Positions 26,801 to 40,700 of a DNA stretch of 64,000 nucleotides are shown in pieces. How positions within the stretch are numbered: the first letter of the stretch is position 1; each line of letters starts with the position of its first letter. Under the pieces are notes generated by a model. The model was not told the origin of the DNA. It made no database searches and worked only from the letters and a program-made list of their open reading frames with translations. Made by a program: the position numbers and the translations under genes. The DNA is taken from the NCBI GenBank assembly GCA_013373625.1, contig JABXHM010000095.1:1-64000 (forward strand). Reading direction: 5' to 3'. Source of the stretch: Alteromonadaceae bacterium. Its GTDB lineage: Bacteria; Pseudomonadota; Gammaproteobacteria; Enterobacterales; Alteromonadaceae.

Positions 26801-26971
26801 GGTATTTATGCAATGAGTTGGGAACAGGCTGTTTCACGATACAAACCTGCCCAAATTATGGCGACAGGTTATTCATGCCGAAGCCAGGTTAACCGGGTTG
26901 ATAACTTTAAACCGCAACACCCATTGCAGGTGTTGCTGCAATGTATAACGAAAAACAGTAGCGAATTATGA
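23894..26971 (+). CDS. ydiJ: YdiJ-type FAD/Fe-S D-2-hydroxyacid dehydrogenase
   Basis: This protein of about 1025 aa is homologous throughout to E. coli YdiJ, reported as a D-2-hydroxyglutarate dehydrogenase. The FAD-binding type-4 domain is visible in SARGGGTGTNGQSL, INPQEGWVRVQSGV and STSNRATVGGMISTDASGQG. An FAD-oxidase C-terminal part follows (HVDAGVLHVRPALD). A ferredoxin-like segment with CLACKSCSSQCPVKVDVPEF and a CCG-type segment (KVGCCGMAGNYGHE) complete the chain. The frame is open further upstream to 23783, but homology begins near residue 8 of this start. It overlaps the next gene by ATGA. Confidence 0.92.
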   Translation: MCERPALNLPVIPVESTLSDVYQAYINGLQKSSFAGDIEYSYGSRLAMATDNSVYQKLPQALVHPKGVNDLQTLGELANQHPEVKFSARGGGTGTNGQSLTDGIVVDMSRYMNKVLEINPQEGWVRVQSGVVKDALNDALRPFGYFFSPDLSTSNRATVGGMISTDASGQGSLVYGKTSDHVLELTSVLANGEILHTQPLSVAEAEVKASRSDTYGRILRQVLNTCRGKRQDILAKFPRMNRFLTGYDLEHAYDADNQRIDVSRLITGSEGSLVMVAEAKLSLTRIPNHTALVNIKYDSFESALRHAPRMIAAKATSVETVDSKVLNLARTDIIWHSIAELITDVPGKDMLGLNMVEYNSNDVNEINERIARLEEELTAAAESGEYGVIGYQLTFDRADINKIYAMRKKSVGLLGNTKGSKKPIAFAEDTGVPPENLADFIMEFRALLDSHGLQYGMFGHVDAGVLHVRPALDLCDIEQEKLMHQISDEVVALVAKYGGLMWGEHGKGYRSEYGPAFFGEELFGELRRIKGAFDPANKMNPGKICTPIASDDELVKVSDVKRATFDRTIPVAFKEAFKPALDCNGNGLCFNYDTTSPMCPSSKVTRDRRHSPKGRAGIIREWLRLLAKQGVDSSALNAAQFKTSLLERWKNTRSNQADFSHEVLEVMNGCLACKSCSSQCPVKVDVPEFRATFLSIYYQRYLRPLKDHLVANVEKLTPIMAKFPRLTNALMGNRISQSALEKVAGYVDAPLLSVPTLASQAQSIAEHFDLATLQSLSEAQRADYVLIVQDPFTSFYDAQVVADFASLIKALGKTPVLLPFKPNGKPMHVAGFLDKFAATATDTASFLNRVAELNIPMVGVDSPLVLCYRDEYKALGAARGDFTVHTVHEWLADILAAEKAFNWPSDSTSKGTLMALFAHCTEKTALPKTEQIWQQVFAKVGQPVDVVKVGCCGMAGNYGHEAQNKANSLGIYAMSWEQAVSRYKPAQIMATGYSCRSQVNRVDNFKPQHPLQVLLQCITKNSSEL

Positions 26972-27381
26972 CAGACAACGGATTAACCGAAGAACAAATT
27001 AAGACCTGGGCCAGAGAGCAATTTCAGCGGGCCAATAAATTTCTGGCTGAGCAAGGGATCCTCTACGAAAGTGTATTTGCAGATGAATGCCGTTACCTGG
27101 CGCCTTTCGTAGCAATGTGGAAAATCAAAGCGCTCGACAAAAAGGTGTACTGGGTGATTACCGGCGATTTACCTGTGGACGTGACATTATTTGACAATGC
27201 GCCTGATGCACGCGAAGCCATTAAGTATTTTGCGATGCACTGGCAGCTAAAGGCTGCAAACCTGGAAATCAGTAATACCGAAAATGATGCCAGTCAGACT
27301 AAATATATTGAACTGTTGCGAACCAAAGGCGAGCAATTGTACGCAGTGCAAGAAAACGACTCGTTGTGGGAAAACAAGTAG
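26968..27381 (+). CDS. DUF4826-family protein
   Basis: This 137-aa acidic soluble protein of the DUF4826 type (TWAREQFQRANKFLAEQG, then YLAPFVAMWKIKALDKKVYWVITGD) has no known function. It overlaps the ydiJ stop by four bases, so it is translationally coupled and may assist or depend on the dehydrogenase. It has no membrane segment or signal peptide. Confidence 0.8.
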   Translation: MTDNGLTEEQIKTWAREQFQRANKFLAEQGILYESVFADECRYLAPFVAMWKIKALDKKVYWVITGDLPVDVTLFDNAPDAREAIKYFAMHWQLKAANLEISNTENDASQTKYIELLRTKGEQLYAVQENDSLWENK

Positions 27382-27425
27382 TTAGAGTACCAAAATACCC
27401 ATAACAGTGTGAAAAACGCTAATGG

Positions 27426-27884
27426 TTAATGAATATGTTTTACATCGGGTAAATCGAATTGCTGTCGCTGGCAAACCATTTTTTGCATTGGTATACCTGC
27501 TTCCATAAAAACCGGGCCGATAGGCTCAAAGCCTTTTTCACGATGATAGTCGACGCGATTTAAAGCAGATTGAACATGGATTTGCTCAATGTTTTGACTG
27601 TTTGCCTGTTTGAGTAATGCAGTAAAGAGGGTGTTGTAAACTGAGGTGTTGCGGTGCTTCGGTAGTACGGCTATGCGGCCAATTTGGCCGTCGTGGGTTA
27701 AACGTGCAGTGGCAATGGGGTGATTGTCCTGACTAAACATCAAAACATGAAATGCCTTGTTGTCAAGATCGTCGAACTCGGCGCTCTCCGGCAGTTGCCA
27801 TTCAAGCACAAACACCGCTTTTCGCAGTGATTTAAGTTGCGCTTCGGCTTCTTGCCACAGCACTCCCTTAACTTTGTACGCCAT
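27426..27884 (-). CDS. GNAT-family N-acetyltransferase
   Basis: This 152-aa acetyltransferase of the ElaA-like GNAT type contains the acetyl-CoA region ATARLTHDGQIGRIAVLPKHR and ends with RVDYHREKGFEPIGPVFMEAG. The start is set by GAGG nine bases before ATG 27884; a longer frame to 27917 lacks this. The substrate is unknown. It ends 44 bases after the convergent DUF4826 gene and follows roxA on the same strand. Confidence 0.88.
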   Translation of the reverse strand: MAYKVKGVLWQEAEAQLKSLRKAVFVLEWQLPESAEFDDLDNKAFHVLMFSQDNHPIATARLTHDGQIGRIAVLPKHRNTSVYNTLFTALLKQANSQNIEQIHVQSALNRVDYHREKGFEPIGPVFMEAGIPMQKMVCQRQQFDLPDVKHIH

Positions 27885-27943
27885 TAGATGGTTCCTCAAT
27901 ATTGTCAGTACTGACACGGAGCTTTACTGCGAGGTGGATAAAT

Positions 27944-29056
27944 TTACCTATAGCCCCAATACCCCATATTAATTAGTCTAGCGAATGTACAAAAAATGTC
28001 CAGGTCATCTGGGGCAAGCGTCATATCTGCGCGACTGATGGTACTTTTTGCCATCAAGTTGCGCATAACAGGATGGTTGACCTGCGCAAACTCAATAGCC
28101 TCGCCATTCACAAAACACCAGCCAGTATAGTCGTCACACAGTATTGGTCTGCATCCAGGGTGTTTTATGATTAATCCACCGTTATCAATATGTTGCTGCA
28201 ATTGCTTAGTTAACATGTCAGCATCTACGGGCTCAGGCTCAAGGCCTTGTTCGCTTAATAGTTTAAGTAACGTAAAGGTAAAGGCGTTGTCGTCAATGGC
28301 ATTGTGTAGCAATGTCTTGAGTTGGGTAATTTCATTTCTGTTAATTGAAACGGGCGCTTCAGTGGCGGGTAGGGCAGGATCCGTATATCGCGCAGGCAGG
28401 CTTTCGGCAGATTGCATATGCTCAGCCAGATACCCCGCCAGTTGAGCCTGGTCGGGGGCTCTGAAGCCAATAGAATAGGTCAGCGCCGAGACAATTGTAC
28501 TGCCATCGTGAGGCCAGCCTGGAGGGATATACAAAATGTCACCGCTGCTCAATTCACAATCAATTATCGGCTCAAATGGCTCAACCTGACACAGGCCAGC
28601 CGCTGGCGGCCTGGCAACACTGCTTTTTGGGGGGCCCACTCGCCAGCGTCTGCTGCCCTTACCCTGAACTAAAAATACATCGTACTGATCAACGTGCGGT
28701 CCAACACCGGCACCTTCAACAGCGTAGCTAATCATCAGATCATCAACCCGCCAATTGGGTATAAAATTAAACTGTGACATTAATTCGCTGGCATCGTCGA
28801 GATACTTATCTACGCCCTGTACTAACAATGTCCATTTACCTTCACAGGCAGAAAACTCCTCAAACGGTCCCTGTATCATGCTCCACTGGTTGTTATGAAA
28901 GCGGACTATGCGGCTGTCCAACTCCGGTTCCATGGCTAATCCTGCTAGTTCGTTTTCGTCCAGTAAGTCGTTAAAATCAGGCAGGGCGGCGCGCAGTACG
29001 CAAGGCTTTTTTTGCCAGTAGTCGCGCATAAATGAATCAGGGCAAATCGCTAACAC
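27944..29056 (-). CDS. roxA: Ribosomal protein L16 arginine hydroxylase (YcfD/RoxA)
   Basis: This 370-aa JmjC/cupin 2-oxoglutarate oxygenase is similar in length and layout to E. coli YcfD, which hydroxylates an arginine of ribosomal protein L16. The iron ligands are the HVD of GPHVDQYDVFLVQ and the later H in IPPGWPHDGS. The C-terminal winged-helix-like region is present. In E. coli it also lies near purB-hflD-mnmA, separated by phoPQ. Confidence 0.93.
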   Translation of the reverse strand: MLAICPDSFMRDYWQKKPCVLRAALPDFNDLLDENELAGLAMEPELDSRIVRFHNNQWSMIQGPFEEFSACEGKWTLLVQGVDKYLDDASELMSQFNFIPNWRVDDLMISYAVEGAGVGPHVDQYDVFLVQGKGSRRWRVGPPKSSVARPPAAGLCQVEPFEPIIDCELSSGDILYIPPGWPHDGSTIVSALTYSIGFRAPDQAQLAGYLAEHMQSAESLPARYTDPALPATEAPVSINRNEITQLKTLLHNAIDDNAFTFTLLKLLSEQGLEPEPVDADMLTKQLQQHIDNGGLIIKHPGCRPILCDDYTGWCFVNGEAIEFAQVNHPVMRNLMAKSTISRADMTLAPDDLDIFCTFARLINMGYWGYR

Positions 29057-29131
29057 GTTACGTTCTCAGTCAAATCATTGTGACACGATTATACGCATTT
29101 CAACTAACGCTTGCCCGTTTGTCTTATTGGT

Positions 29132-30313
29132 CTATTCTGCCAACTCATAACAGTGGGTCACAGCCGGATGTTTTGTGCTATTCAGCGGGGTGCGCTTGAG
29201 CGGCTGTTGCGCGTCTATGTACGACACTGTATCTGGACACAACGAAATTACCCCGCGGGGAGACACCTGCTCTAAATAAGCAGCCAGGTTGACGGTTTCT
29301 CCCCAGACATCAAAAAAGGGTTTATCAGTACCAATCGTTCCAGCGGTGACCGGCCCGGTTGCAATGCCGATACGCACTTCGCAGTTAAGCACCGAGTTTT
29401 CACCGGTTAGCGACACAATCCTCAGTAGTGCTTTGGCAAAATTTAACATTTCATGACAACAGATTGCCGGTGGCGCAGATTGCATTCCACAAACAGCCAT
29501 ATATTGATCGCCGTTGGTTTTTATTTTTTCAATAGAATATTGTGCTGTGAGTGCGTCAATGCCCGAGTACAATGTATTCAGGGCCTGGACAATCTCCGTG
29601 TTTCCCAACTGCCGGTTTAATGCGGTGTAGCCTTGCAGGTCAGCAAACAATACGCACATGTGCGGATATTCTCTGGTGGTGCCAGACGCCCAGACCTCCT
29701 GCGGTTTATCCGGATTGTGCGGCAGCAAAGAATGCAGTGTTGCTAATGATGATTTATGTGCGCTGTTAAGGCGTTGCCAGCGTCCCAATGCCTGCCTGCG
29801 CAGTACCGCATAGATTGCCAGGCAAAGGAGCCCAAGGGTAACGTCGTTGGATACAACTAAAATGGTGGCGGGTTGGTCTGCGTGATACTGACTCATACTG
29901 CTTACTACAAACAGCAGTAATGCGCCAAGCAATGCCATGAGTTGAGGGCCTCGCTCCTGGCGCGTAAACACAAAGCCAGTAATTACCATGGCAAGCAGGT
30001 AAAAATAGTGGAGATTGTGTAGGTCTGGCCATAACCGGGCGGTCCAGCAGAGGTAGCTGTAATAAAGAGTGAACAACACAAGTTTTAAGGCACGTATGCG
30101 CAGTTTATGTTGCCAGGCTATAAGCACAAGCAAAACACTAAAATGTACCAGCCAGTTGTAATAGCGAGGCGACCAGGGCGAGGCGAATAGCCAAAGAGCG
30201 GGGAATTGAAGAATGAGTGCAACAGTAAATAACGTTAAGGTAAGCTGCAGTGTTAACCTGACATGTTCACTAGTCTGACCTGATAGGCTTTGCTGAAATG
30301 ATGAAAAAAGCAT
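29132..30313 (-). CDS. Membrane-bound class III nucleotidyl cyclase-like protein
   Basis: This 393-aa protein has five or six N-terminal membrane helices (to about residue 175), then a class III adenylate/guanylate cyclase domain. The metal site is visible as FADLQGYT and NGDQYMAVCG, and the purine-binding region as FFDVWGETVN. The arginine expected four residues after the conserved Asn (NxxxR) is Tyr in VNLAAYLEQ, so the transition-state Arg appears to be missing. It may be weakly active, dependent on a partner, or a pure regulator. It occupies the purB-roxA gap where E. coli has phoPQ. GGAG lies before the ATG. Confidence 0.88.
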   Translation of the reverse strand: MLFSSFQQSLSGQTSEHVRLTLQLTLTLFTVALILQFPALWLFASPWSPRYYNWLVHFSVLLVLIAWQHKLRIRALKLVLFTLYYSYLCWTARLWPDLHNLHYFYLLAMVITGFVFTRQERGPQLMALLGALLLFVVSSMSQYHADQPATILVVSNDVTLGLLCLAIYAVLRRQALGRWQRLNSAHKSSLATLHSLLPHNPDKPQEVWASGTTREYPHMCVLFADLQGYTALNRQLGNTEIVQALNTLYSGIDALTAQYSIEKIKTNGDQYMAVCGMQSAPPAICCHEMLNFAKALLRIVSLTGENSVLNCEVRIGIATGPVTAGTIGTDKPFFDVWGETVNLAAYLEQVSPRGVISLCPDTVSYIDAQQPLKRTPLNSTKHPAVTHCYELAE

Positions 30314-30355
30314 GGTAACTCCACATAGACGGGAGTTACCAAGCTTAGCAATAGT

Positions 30356-32372
<2,017 letters not shown>

Positions 32373-32373
<1 letters not shown>

Positions 32374-33476
32374 TATCGTATATAGCTCTCAATAATACCG
32401 CCACCAAGGCAAATTTCGTTATTGTAAAACACTGCTGACTGACCTGGTGTCACCGCTTTTTGCGGTGAATCGAAGACCACTTCCACCTGACCGTTCGCCA
32501 GTGGTGTGACAACACAGGGAATGTCCTGTTGGCGGTAGCGTGTTTTAACCGCAGCGCGGAATGGCTTAGCGGGCGTAGTGCGGCTAACCCAGTGTAACTG
32601 ATTAGCTACCAGGCCTTTAGAATACAAGCGCGGGTGATCAGCACCCTGACCCACAATCAGCACATTGCGTTTAACGTCTTTGTCTACCACGTACCAGGGA
32701 TCATCGCCATGGTCTTTTAAACCGCCGATATGCAAGCCTTTGCGTTGTCCCAGCGTGTGGTACATCAGGCCTTCATGCTCGCCAATTTCTTCGCCCTCTG
32801 CGGTTTCGATAATCCCGGGCTGAGCAGGCAGGTACTGACTAAGAAAATCTTTAAACTTACGTTCGCCAATAAAACAAATACCTGTGCTGTCTTTTTTGTC
32901 ATGGGTAATTAACCCTAGCTCTTCAGCAATTTCTCTGACGCGGGGCTTTTCGATATTTCCCACCGGAAACAAGGTTTTCGCAACGTGCTCTTCACCTAAG
33001 GTGTATAAGAAATAGCTTTGATCTTTATTGTTGTCCAGCCCGCGCAGCATTTGCCAGTGGCCATCAACTTCGCGGCGCTGCACATAGTGACCGGTGGCAA
33101 TGTAGTCGGCACCTAAGTCTTCGGCGGCGTACTCAAGGAAGGCTTTAAATTTTATTTCCTTGTTACACATGATATCGGGATTAGGAGTGCGGCCGGCTTT
33201 GTATTCCGCCAGAAAGTACTCAAAGACGTTGTCCCAGTATTCTGCAGCAAAATTGATGGTATGCAGAAAAATACCCAGTTTGTCAGCTACCGCCTGCGCA
33301 TCGGCTAAGTCTTCTGCCGCGGCGCAATATTCATCATTGTCGTCTTCTTCCCAGTTTTTCATAAACAGGCCTTCAACTTCGTAGCCTTGCTGTAAAAGCA
33401 AATAAGCTGAAACGGAAGAATCCACACCACCGGACATACCGACGATGACTTTTTGTTTATGGGGCGTTTGTGACAT
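32373..33476 (-). CDS. mnmA: tRNA-specific 2-thiouridylase
   Basis: This 367-aa enzyme puts sulfur on U34 of tRNA Lys, Glu and Gln. It has the PP-loop [15 protein letters not shown], the catalytic Cys in [12 protein letters not shown] and the second Cys in [12 protein letters not shown], all as in E. coli. The start at [13 protein letters not shown] matches family length; an upstream ATG at 33497 is possible. No strong ribosome site precedes either. It heads the mnmA-hflD-purB operon. Confidence 0.96.
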
Positions 33477-33646
33477 TGGCTGGCTGCACACTCTCATGTT
33501 ATTTACGGGGCGCGGATGTTACCAGAAAATGGGGCTTTTGGCACCAATTTAAGCGTAAATGTTAGCGCAAGTTGACCTTATATATACCAAAAATAGCGGT
33601 CTGTTTTGTTAGGAGATGTCTCGGCAGTGGCATTAACGCTACATGC

Positions 33647-34294
33647 TCAGGTATTTTTTTTGCGACTGTGATTGCCACGAACTTTCTTGAAAGGGCTTTG
33701 CTTATGGCGCTGCTGGGGCGTTTTTTGCTGTTTGGTCAGGGGCTTAATGTCCGGGCCATCCATACTGGTATATTCGCCGTTGGCAATGCCATCCAGGGTC
33801 CAGTTACCCACCCGATAACGAATTAGTCGTAACGTGGGGTGGCCTACATGGGCAGTCATACGGCGTACCTGACGGTTGCGCCCTTCTGTGATGGTAATAT
33901 TTAGCCAGGTGGTTGGAATGTTCGCTCGTTCGCGGATAGGGGGGGTGCGCGGCCATACATCGGGCGCGCTCATGCGTGATACCCTGGCAGGTAAGGTCGG
34001 ACCATCTTTGAGCGTTACGCCCTCACATAAAGCTGCGATTGCGGCATCATCAACGCTGCCTTCCACCTGTACCCAATAGGTCTTGCTGGTTTTGGCTTTG
34101 GGATCAGTTAGCTTGTGTTGCAATACGCCGTTGTTGGTTAATACCAACAGGCCTTCAGAATCGCGGTCGAGGCGGCCCGCCGCATACACTTGCGGAATAT
34201 CAATATAATCTTTAAGCGTTTTTCGACCATCACCATCGGTAAACTGCGATAGCACCATAAAAGGCTTATTAAACAAAATAATTGTCGATTTCAT
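33647..34294 (-). CDS. rluE: 23S rRNA pseudouridine synthase RluE
   Basis: This 215-aa RsuA/RluE-type synthase modifies U2457 of 23S rRNA in E. coli. The catalytic Asp lies in [18 protein letters not shown], and the C-terminal [20 protein letters not shown] is typical. An unusually long basic tail (about 35 residues rich in K, Q and R) follows the fold. The ATG at 34294 is preferred to a TTG 15 bases upstream. It is divergent from icd, as in E. coli, but nudJ, which separates it from mnmA there, is absent. Confidence 0.94.
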   Translation of the reverse strand: MKSTIILFNKPFMVLSQFTDGDGRKTLKDYIDIPQVYAAGRLDRDSEGLLVLTNNGVLQHKLTDPKAKTSKTYWVQVEGSVDDAAIAALCEGVTLKDGPTLPARVSRMSAPDVWPRTPPIRERANIPTTWLNITITEGRNRQVRRMTAHVGHPTLRLIRYRVGNWTLDGIANGEYTSMDGPDIKPLTKQQKTPQQRHKQSPFKKVRGNHSRKKNT

Positions 34295-34455
34295 AAATTG
34301 CCAGCTCAAAGAAAATACGTAATCAGCTTATCAAATTTGTAGTTTAAACACAGCGATCGGACCTGACATCCGGTGAAATGTGTATGCCTGGGTAATAATT
34401 GTGCAAAAAGTAATATTTATTACCGATTTTTCTGTAATTAAGACAAAGGTATGAC

Positions 34456-34484
34456 TTGTAACTGGTTCGCTTGACCCTATACTA
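34456..34484 (+). promoter_or_regulatory. Candidate icd promoter
   Basis: TTGTAA (34456-34461) and TATACT (34479-34484) are 17 bases apart in the 421-bp rluE-icd divergent region, giving a leader of about 220 nt. Just upstream, GTAATATTTATTAC (34410-34423) has perfect six-base arms and could be an operator. Its four-base centre does not fit the HexR spacing. Confidence 0.4.
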
Positions 34485-34673
34485 AAAGACTAAATGATTC
34501 ACGTGCATTACATGGCCAGCGCCAACCTGAAAAATTAGCGATTAAAATACTCGGTAAAGTGGATACTGAGGTTTAGCGTGCGTGAATCAATACTCCCTCG
34601 GGTTGGCACATGTAGGTACGTAGGAAAGTGACGAACCGGTCCCTTCGATGAACAGGCGACTGGTATTTGTTGA

Positions 34674-36941
<2,268 letters not shown>

Positions 36942-36965
36942 ACCGCAACATGCTGTTTTATAACT

Positions 36966-36993
36966 AAAAAACCGGCTTTGAGCCGGTTTTTTT
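36966..36993 (+). terminator. icd terminator
   Basis: AAAAAACCGGCT-TTG-AGCCGGTTTTTTT starts 25 bases after the icd stop. The stem is perfect with a long T run. Confidence 0.92.
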
Positions 36994-37260
36994 GTGCAAA
37001 TTTTTGCGGTCTTCAAATACAAGGGGCTGTTGCAATAACCTCTCATTGTCGGTGGTGGCATTAGATTCGGCATCGCACTCTTATAGGGGCAACTTCAAGA
37101 TTGCCGCTGCTATTAAGCATTTCTATACGTTTTAAAAAAGCAGATAACCGGCCCGTAGCGAGCCTGACCGTAACAAAAACAGATATGCTTTAACGGGAGA
37201 GCTGTTTGCTGATGCTGCTGATGGTAGTATCAATAGTAATCAAATAATGGACTGACTAAC
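36994..37260. other. Intergenic region upstream of the Cys-rich lipoprotein
   Basis: I see no gene, repeat or RNA in this stretch after the icd terminator. It presumably contains the promoter of the small lipoprotein gene, but no convincing hexamer pair stands out. Confidence 0.4.
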
Positions 37261-37533
37261 ATGAACATTGATTGGAAAACGATTGTGCTGCGCGGTGCGG
37301 CGCTGGTAGCGCTATGCTGTATACAGTCTTGCGCAGTAAACAATGATTCTGCGTCATACGCAGACATTGATGAACTGCCACAATCCGTTGAATTTGGCAG
37401 TTACTGCAGTTTGCCGCATTGTCCGGATTGCTCAATTGGAGGTTGTCCGTTAAGCGGGGCTACTATGGTTGGCGAGAGTTGCACCTGCAATACCTTTGAC
37501 GGACCTCGAAATGGCGTAGTGGTGGGGCAGTAA
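37261..37533 (+). CDS. Small Cys-rich putative lipoprotein
   Basis: This 90-aa protein is not recognised. An N-terminal hydrophobic stretch (IVLRGAALVALCCIQSC) looks like a lipoprotein signal with the lipid-accepting Cys at about residue 24. The mature part has a dense set of cysteines in the pattern CSLPHCPDCSIGGC, later CTC. These suggest a small disulphide-stabilised or metal-binding envelope protein. The next gene is the large STAND-type regulator on the same strand, 196 bases away. Confidence 0.6.
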   Translation: MNIDWKTIVLRGAALVALCCIQSCAVNNDSASYADIDELPQSVEFGSYCSLPHCPDCSIGGCPLSGATMVGESCTCNTFDGPRNGVVVGQ

Positions 37534-37729
37534 CCCTTTTTCCAGAGGTTTTTTTAAGCGTCGTTTAAATGCCCTTTATTGAGCAAAAACAAGGCAGTGT
37601 ATGGCTGCATGTTACAGATGATCGGCTGACAGTAATGGAGTATAGTGGTGTTAAATAAACCTTTGGCGGCTATTATCATTGTCGCGCAATGGTCACGTAC
37701 TCGATAATCAGCGGTAAGTCGGACAGCTT

Positions 37730-40700
37730 GTGGACACTAGTCAATTTTTTCTCGGAGACTGGCAGGTTTCGCCCGCCAGCAACAGTTTACGCTTAGGTAA
37801 AACGGTTAGTGTTATCGAGCCTAAAGCGATGGATGTGCTGTTGCTGCTGTGCCAACAGGCAGGCGAAGTACTCAGTGCCGATACCATCGTACAGCAATGC
37901 TGGGGCGCCATTGAAGTCGGTGACAACCCCATTCATAAAGCCATAACGCAACTGCGTAAAGCGCTCGGCGACAAAGCCACCAGCCCCATATATATTGAAA
38001 CCATACGCAAGCGTGGCTACCGCGTAATTGCCGATGTAGTGTTTCCCCAGGATGATACCAGTCGCGCACAAAAAGCCCAATGGCAGGGCGGTTCGCCGTT
38101 TTTAGGTTTACAAGCCTATGGTGAAAAAGACGCCGGCATATTTTTTGGTCGGCAAAATCAAATTACCGAACTGTTAGGGCGTATCACTCAACAGGTCAAT
38201 CAGAGCCGCGCATTCACATTATTATTGGGGCCGAGCGGCTCGGGTAAATCTTCGTTAATTCATGCCGGGCTAATTCCCCGCTTAACTGATCCTAAAGGCG
38301 TGAATGGCATAGGCGTAACCAGCTACACGACAGTTGATTTTGCCGATATTGACGCGGATCGTCTCTGGCTGGATTTAGCCAGTCATTTGCTTGATTGGGA
38401 TATAGAAGGTGAACCGGTATTTTTTGAGCAAAGTGCCGAGCAGTTAGCGGCTGCCCTGCAAACCGATACAGACTCTGTATGTGAGCGTTGTCAGAAAGTG
38501 ATCAGCGCTTATGCCGAATTTGCTCAACTCGCTCATCCTCGATTTATGCTCGTGCTGGATCGCTTCGAGGTCTTGTTAGACTCGCCTGGGTTCTCAGCGT
38601 CAGTCCGCCAGCACTTACTTGACGTGGTTGAAGCATTGGCTTGCAGCAATGCCGTGATCGTACTTACTGCTTGCCGCAACGATTTTTATCCAAAAATTGC
38701 CCGTTATCCGGTTCTGCTCAAAGGGAAAGAAAACGGTGCACATTTTGATTTAGCACCGCCAACGCCTTATGAATTGAGTCAAATGATCCGCTTGCCGGCG
38801 ATTGCAGCAGGGTTAACCTGGTCTAAAGATGATTCGCGCGATGTAATGCTCGATGAATTGATCACCATGGAAACGGCCAATCATCCGGATGCCTTACCGT
38901 TATTACAATACACCTTACAAGAGCTGTATTTACAGCGCAGTGGTGATGAACTACAAGCCAGTGTATATAAGTCGTTGGGTGGTATCGAAGGGGCCATTGG
39001 CCATAAAGCTGAGCAAGTGTTTCAGATTATGGATACCTGCAATCAACAAAGCCTGCCACAGATATTGTTATTGCTGGTTACAATGAGTCCGGATGGTAGT
39101 AATCTGACAAGCCGCACTGCTCGCTGGGATGAATTAAAAAGCCCGCAGCAGCGAGACTTTGTTCAGGCAATGGTGGATAACCGCTTGTTTGTATCACACC
39201 TTCAGCACGGCGAGTCGTGCTTTAGGGTAGCCCACGAAGCGCTATTGCGACGCTGGCCCAGAGTGCAGGAGTGGATTAATGCGCACCAGGACAGTCTGGC
39301 AGTTAAAACCAGCTTGTTAAATCAGGCAGAGCAATGGCGTAATGAAAAACGCAACCCCGCCTATTTACTCGCCGACGGTAAACCCTTGCAAGAGGCGTTG
39401 TACTTGCGCGACCACTCAGGCCTTAGTTTACAGGCCAATGAGCTGGCATTAATAAACGCGTCGCAAGCCAAAGCCAATAAAATGCGTTGGCTAAAGCGCT
39501 CGACCATGGCTGTGCTCATGTTGCTCACTGTTACGTCTATCTTTTTGAGCTTGCAGAGTCAGCATGCGCAGCAACTGGCAGAAACCAAACGTCAGGAAGC
39601 CGAGAGTTTGTTGGGTTTTATGGTGGGTGAGTTTGCCGATAAACTGCGCAGCGTGGGCAGAATGGACTTGCTCGATGGTATCAGCAATAAAGCCATGGAG
39701 TATTTTAGTGAGTCTAATGAGATAGAAAACAACGCGCCCTGGTGGCAAATAGGGCAGCCGGAACGCAGCTTTAAGGCCCTTTTTCAGCAGGCGTTAACGC
39801 TACAAGCATTAGCCGAGGTGGCTTATTCCCGTGATAAGGTAGACGAAGCCACTACGGGGTTTACTAAAGCTCGTGAGCAAATGCAGGCGTTACTGGCTGT
39901 TGCGCCTGACCACGTGGAATTAGTAAAAATGCTCGGCGTTAATGCCTTTTGGCGAGGGCAATTAGACTACGATGCCGGCCGTTGGCCGGGGGCCAAAGCC
40001 GGGTTTTCCGATTACCTGACATATAGCCAGCAATTATTGTCGCTGGAGCCGGATAATCCTGATGCCATTATTGAGTTGTCGTATGCGCATAACTCACTTG
40101 GGTCACTGGCGGTAGATAGCCTGCAATATAAAAAGGCTCTTTCTGCCTTTGAACATTCTTTAGAACTTAAGCAACAAGTATTGGCTTTACAGCCAGATAA
40201 TACATTGCTAAAAACAGATATCGCTGATACCTACTCGTGGTTGGCAACTGCTAGCAATCACCTTGGTCAGTTCGGCACCGCGCGAAATTATGCCCAACAA
40301 GGGCAATCCATATTACAAACATTAAGGGATGCTGACTCAGACAACCCTTATGTGCTGGAAAGTCTGGCCTTTGCGCTGCTTCGTGACGCTAATTTGCTGG
40401 TGCGGCAAAATGACATTGCAAGAGCATTAAATCAAGCCTCTGAAGCACTGCAGCTTTTTAAGCAGTTAATTGCGCATGACCCGGACAACATTATATGGCA
40501 ATTGGGTAAAGCCCGGCAGCAAATGGATTTGTTGATTATTAACCGTTTACTACCTGCTGAAAAACGAGTTTTTACAGAAGTAGAAGAACAAGCATTACTT
40601 GAAGACCTCTTGGCGCAAGCCAGTCAGGACATTGGGGTTATGATTGATTATGCTGACTATCTGCAATTAACTGGAAATTGGGCAGAGGGTGACAACGTTC

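Noticed and set aside
34410-34423. GTAATATTTATTAC upstream of icd as a HexR site
   Set aside because: The arms fit but the centre is four bases instead of three, so it is off-register for the HexR consensus.
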